Source: CAYYUA01 sp964542585
Lineage (GTDB): Bacteria; Bacteroidota; Bacteroidia; CAILMK01; CAYYUA01
Direction: 5' to 3'
DNA length: 64,000 nucleotides
Assembly (NCBI GenBank): GCA_964542585.1
Contig: CAZIUI010000009.1
Span: 1-64,000, forward strand
Made by a program: the position numbers and the translations under genes. Below the pieces are notes generated by a model that ran no database searches, had not been told where the DNA came from, and worked only from the letters and a program-made list of their open reading frames with translations. Of this stretch, positions 61,606-64,000 are shown piece after piece. Each line of letters starts with the position of its first letter. Position 1 is the stretch's first letter.

Positions 61606-62589
61606 ATGGCTATGAAGCGTTTCATTACACTACTTTTAATGTGTTGTACTTTTTATAATGTAAATGCTCAAGATCCGGAGTTTACGCAATTCTATGCCAA
61701 TAAACTTTACTTGAATCCTGCATTTGCTGGTACAAATGGTGGGCCAAGGTTCTCACTTAACTATCGCAACCAGTGGCCAAGTGTTCAAGGCAATTTTATT
61801 ACCTATTCCGCTTCATATGACCAACATTTTGATGCTGTAGGTGGTGGTGTTGGTTTCCAGGTTTTCCATGACAGGGCGGGTGAAGGTAATCTTCAGACCA
61901 CTGTTCCTAGTGCTATGTACTCTTATCATTTAAATGTTAGCCGCGATTTTGCTATCAAAGCAGCCCTTCAAGCCTCCTATTACCAAAAGCGCCTAGGTAC
62001 AGATTTTAAATTTGGGGATCAGATAGATCCTGAAAGAGGTTTCGTGTTACCTACGGATGAACCAATAGCCCAGCAAGGGGATCAAACAGTAAACTTTGCA
62101 GATTTTTCAACTGGTTTCATGGCTTTCACAGATCAGTTTTATGGGGGTTTTGCTGTTCATCACTTAGCAGAGCCCAATGTCTCTTTTTATGATAATCCTG
62201 ATAGTGAATTGCCGCGCAAATACACTGCACATGTGGGTATGATGCTACCTTTAGACAACACCCGAAATCCACAGCGCTATATTTCCCCTAACATATTGTA
62301 CCAAAATCAGGGGCCTTTTCAACAATTTAATTTTGGCGCTTATTACAAGCAAAAGGCCTTTGTTATTGGCGCTTACTTTCGACAAACAGGTGCCAACTCT
62401 GATGCTTTCCAGGGTCTAATAGGTCTTCATCAGGACAAATACAAGATTGGGTACAGTTATGATATCACTGTATCAGACGCGAGAACTGCTGCTCGAGGAA
62501 GTCATGAAATATCACTTAATATTGAGCTAGAGGCTAGCGATCGGCGGCAGGTAAAGAAATGGCGTTCATTAAATTGCCCGGATTTTTAA
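61606..62589 (+). CDS. PorP/SprF family T9SS membrane protein
   Basis: A 327-residue barrel: signal (LLLMCCTFYNVNAQ), then DPEFTQFYANKLYLNPAFAGTNGGPRFSLNYRNQWP, which is the PorP/SprF hallmark. PorP/SprF members work with PorE-like proteins at the outer membrane and assist type B cargo export. It lies 78 bp after the divergent porU start and 60 bp before gldJ. No adjacent large type B adhesin is seen in this window. Confidence 0.95.
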   Translation: MAMKRFITLLLMCCTFYNVNAQDPEFTQFYANKLYLNPAFAGTNGGPRFSLNYRNQWPSVQGNFITYSASYDQHFDAVGGGVGFQVFHDRAGEGNLQTTVPSAMYSYHLNVSRDFAIKAALQASYYQKRLGTDFKFGDQIDPERGFVLPTDEPIAQQGDQTVNFADFSTGFMAFTDQFYGGFAVHHLAEPNVSFYDNPDSELPRKYTAHVGMMLPLDNTRNPQRYISPNILYQNQGPFQQFNFGAYYKQKAFVIGAYFRQTGANSDAFQGLIGLHQDKYKIGYSYDITVSDARTAARGSHEISLNIELEASDRRQVKKWRSLNCPDF

Positions 62590-62649
62590 AATCAACAATG
62601 AATCAATTAGCTTTGTGGTCATCCTAAAGCATAAGTAAAAGTGTAATCT

Positions 62650-64000
62650 ATGAGAAAAGCACTGCCTTTTTTAACGTTTGTGGTAATTGGGCTAATGGTT
62701 GTTGGATGCGGTAAGCCCACCTCAGATACTACTGGTTGGAAATTTAACAGCACCAAATTTGGCGGGTTTGAAAAGCCTGATTTTCAAAACCAGAAAACAG
62801 GTCCAAACCTTGTTTACATCAAAGGTGGAACCTTTACCATGGGTCGGGTCCAATCGGATCTTTCCTATGAACAAGATGCTTTACCCAAGCAGGTTACAGT
62901 AACATCTTTTTATATGGATGAAACTGAGGTTACGAACCTTCAATACCGGGAATATTTACATTGGTTGAAAAAAGTTTACATAGACTACCCACAAGTGCAC
63001 AAAGATGCTTTGCCTGATACTAACTCCTGGAGAAGGCGGCTTGGATACAATGAACCTTTTGTTAAATATTATTTCCGTCATCCCGCTTACATGAATTATC
63101 CGGTTGTTGGTGTTAATTGGACGCAGGCTAAAAAATATGCAAGCTGGAGGTCCGACCGTGTTAATGAGGCTATTCTTATCCGTAAAGGATATATAAAGCC
63201 GAATATTAATGAACAAGTTGGAAGAGATAATTTTAACACTGAAGCCTATTTAGCCGGTAAATACCAGCCTATTTATGAGGAAAAGAAGAAAAGTTACGAC
63301 CAGGATAAAGAGGGTAGGGCTATAAAAATGTCTGACGGAATTCTTTTGCCTGACTACCGGCTACCGACCGAGGCTGAATGGGAATATGCCGCATTGGCTT
63401 TAAAGGGCGAATCCACAGGGTCAAACGTCAATACCAGAAAAGTATATCCTTGGAAAGGTCAATCGCTGCGTAAACAGCGCGGAGATAACCGCGGTAAGTT
63501 CAAAGCAAACTTTCAACGTGGTAGAGGTGATTATATGGGTGTATCTAATAACCCCAATGATGCTTCCACAATTCTTTCACCTGTAAGGTCATATTGGCCA
63601 AATGATCATGGCCTTTATCATATGGCTGGTAACGTTAGCGAATGGGTTAAAGATGTTTACCGTCCCTTGACCTATGAAATGGCAAGTGACCTTAATCCCT
63701 ATCGTGGAAATGTTTACACGAAGGATAGTACTACTGAAGACGGATTCTTAGCGCCAAAAGACAGCTTAGGCCAAATACCTGAGGTGAATGTTGATGAAAC
63801 AAAGGTTACTAACCGCAGAAACTATCAGAAAGCTAATCAAAAGGGATTTGACGATCCCATGCAATCCTATGGGGGAGATCAGCAGTACAATTACGGTGTA
63901 TCAACCCTGATTAATAATGAAGCAAGGGTTTATAAAGGTGGATCGTGGAATGATCGTGCCTATTGGCTAAGCCCTGGCGCTCGCCGGTTCCTTGATCAAG
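62650..64000 (+). CDS. gldJ: Gliding motility lipoprotein GldJ, partial
   Basis: The frame is open from ATG 62650 to the window end, giving about 450 residues. A signal with lipobox VVGC (Cys20) is followed by a FGE-sulfatase (SUMF1) domain: LVYIKGGTFTMGRV, MDETEVTNLQYREYLHWL, LPTEAEWEYAALA, AGNVSEWVKDVYRP and GGSWNDRAYWLSPGARRF. These and the HPAYMNYPVVGVNW segment match GldJ more closely than GldK. GldJ is needed for gliding and for stability of the T9SS motor ring. The order porV-porU-gldJ is known from Flavobacterium; here a PorP/SprF gene lies between. Confidence 0.9.
   Translation, partial: MRKALPFLTFVVIGLMVVGCGKPTSDTTGWKFNSTKFGGFEKPDFQNQKTGPNLVYIKGGTFTMGRVQSDLSYEQDALPKQVTVTSFYMDETEVTNLQYREYLHWLKKVYIDYPQVHKDALPDTNSWRRRLGYNEPFVKYYFRHPAYMNYPVVGVNWTQAKKYASWRSDRVNEAILIRKGYIKPNINEQVGRDNFNTEAYLAGKYQPIYEEKKKSYDQDKEGRAIKMSDGILLPDYRLPTEAEWEYAALALKGESTGSNVNTRKVYPWKGQSLRKQRGDNRGKFKANFQRGRGDYMGVSNNPNDASTILSPVRSYWPNDHGLYHMAGNVSEWVKDVYRPLTYEMASDLNPYRGNVYTKDSTTEDGFLAPKDSLGQIPEVNVDETKVTNRRNYQKANQKGFDDPMQSYGGDQQYNYGVSTLINNEARVYKGGSWNDRAYWLSPGARRFLDQ

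Noticed and set aside
1..64000. Prophage, transposon or defence island
   Set aside because: No integrase, transposase, restriction, toxin-antitoxin or phage structural genes recognised; all genes are typical chromosomal families.

Overview
The window comes from a chromosome of a Bacteroidota bacterium (Flavobacteriia/Cytophagia-type; genus not determinable from this sequence). The evidence is a type IX secretion (T9SS) and gliding locus (porV, porU, a PorP/SprF protein, gldJ), T9SS sorting domains on other proteins, Bacteroidota families such as DUF4290, DUF5686 and DUF1573, and repeated -7 promoter boxes of the form TAnnTTTG. Gene density is high and genes are mostly short operons on both strands. 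I saw no tRNA, rRNA, CRISPR array, transposase, integrase or prophage gene, so this looks like core chromosome.

Layout. 1-742: 3' end of a large T9SS type B secreted protein, then a non-coding stretch holding a decayed copy of that 3' end among GGTAAG-like repeats. 743-8640: rplS, a small membrane protein, a UvrD/PcrA helicase, DUF4290, murA, a TlpA-like thioredoxin, grpE-dnaJ. 8740-12726: coaX, an outer-membrane barrel, a TPR lipoprotein and an LptC-like lipoprotein, overlapping or tightly spaced. 12736-17949: WD40 protein (minus), prmC, an SDR, pssA-purS and an M28 peptidase. 18011-24473: pterin dehydratase, M16 peptidase, O-methyltransferase, a LysM/glucosaminidase lipoprotein and an M1 aminopeptidase with a T9SS sorting domain. 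24457-26136 (minus): FKBP_N-only lipoprotein, rluE-like synthase, GNAT. 26323-29579: rsmI-lnt and two DUF1573 genes. 29615-32673 (minus): HU, a membrane TPR protein, a 30-codon AURKAIP1/COX24-type ribosomal protein gene and rng. 32862-38559: mutY, ssb, a membrane-anchored protein with serpin-like C-terminal motifs, a small conserved protein and a DUF5686 protein. 38563-41146 (minus): nnrDE-anmK. 41277-55927: gltX, hutU, an FMN reductase, atpD-atpC, a dolichol-phosphate-mannose-type glycosyltransferase, a GmhB-like phosphatase, 3-hydroxyanthranilate dioxygenase, pyrR-pyrB, a barrel/coiled-coil protein, mnmE, a mitochondrial-type citrate synthase and an MBL hydrolase. 55932-64000: ispF, porV, porU (minus) facing a PorP/SprF gene and gldJ (plus, cut by the window end).

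How the genes fit together. The strongest theme is the cell envelope: PorU and PorV process and attach T9SS cargo, GldJ and PorP/SprF belong to the motor and adhesin side, and two cargo proteins (the type B protein at 1-251 and the M1 aminopeptidase) are present. MurA, AnmK, the LysM glucosaminidase, Lnt, LptC and PssA cover peptidoglycan, lipoprotein, LPS and phospholipid synthesis. No obviously new multi-gene system stands out. The most unusual items are the serpin-like protein directly after ssb, the stem-loop structures beside ssb and rng, the FKBP_N-only lipoprotein, the tiny basic ribosomal-type gene, the decayed sorting-domain repeat at the left edge, and a run of convergent gene pairs that mostly lack room for terminators.
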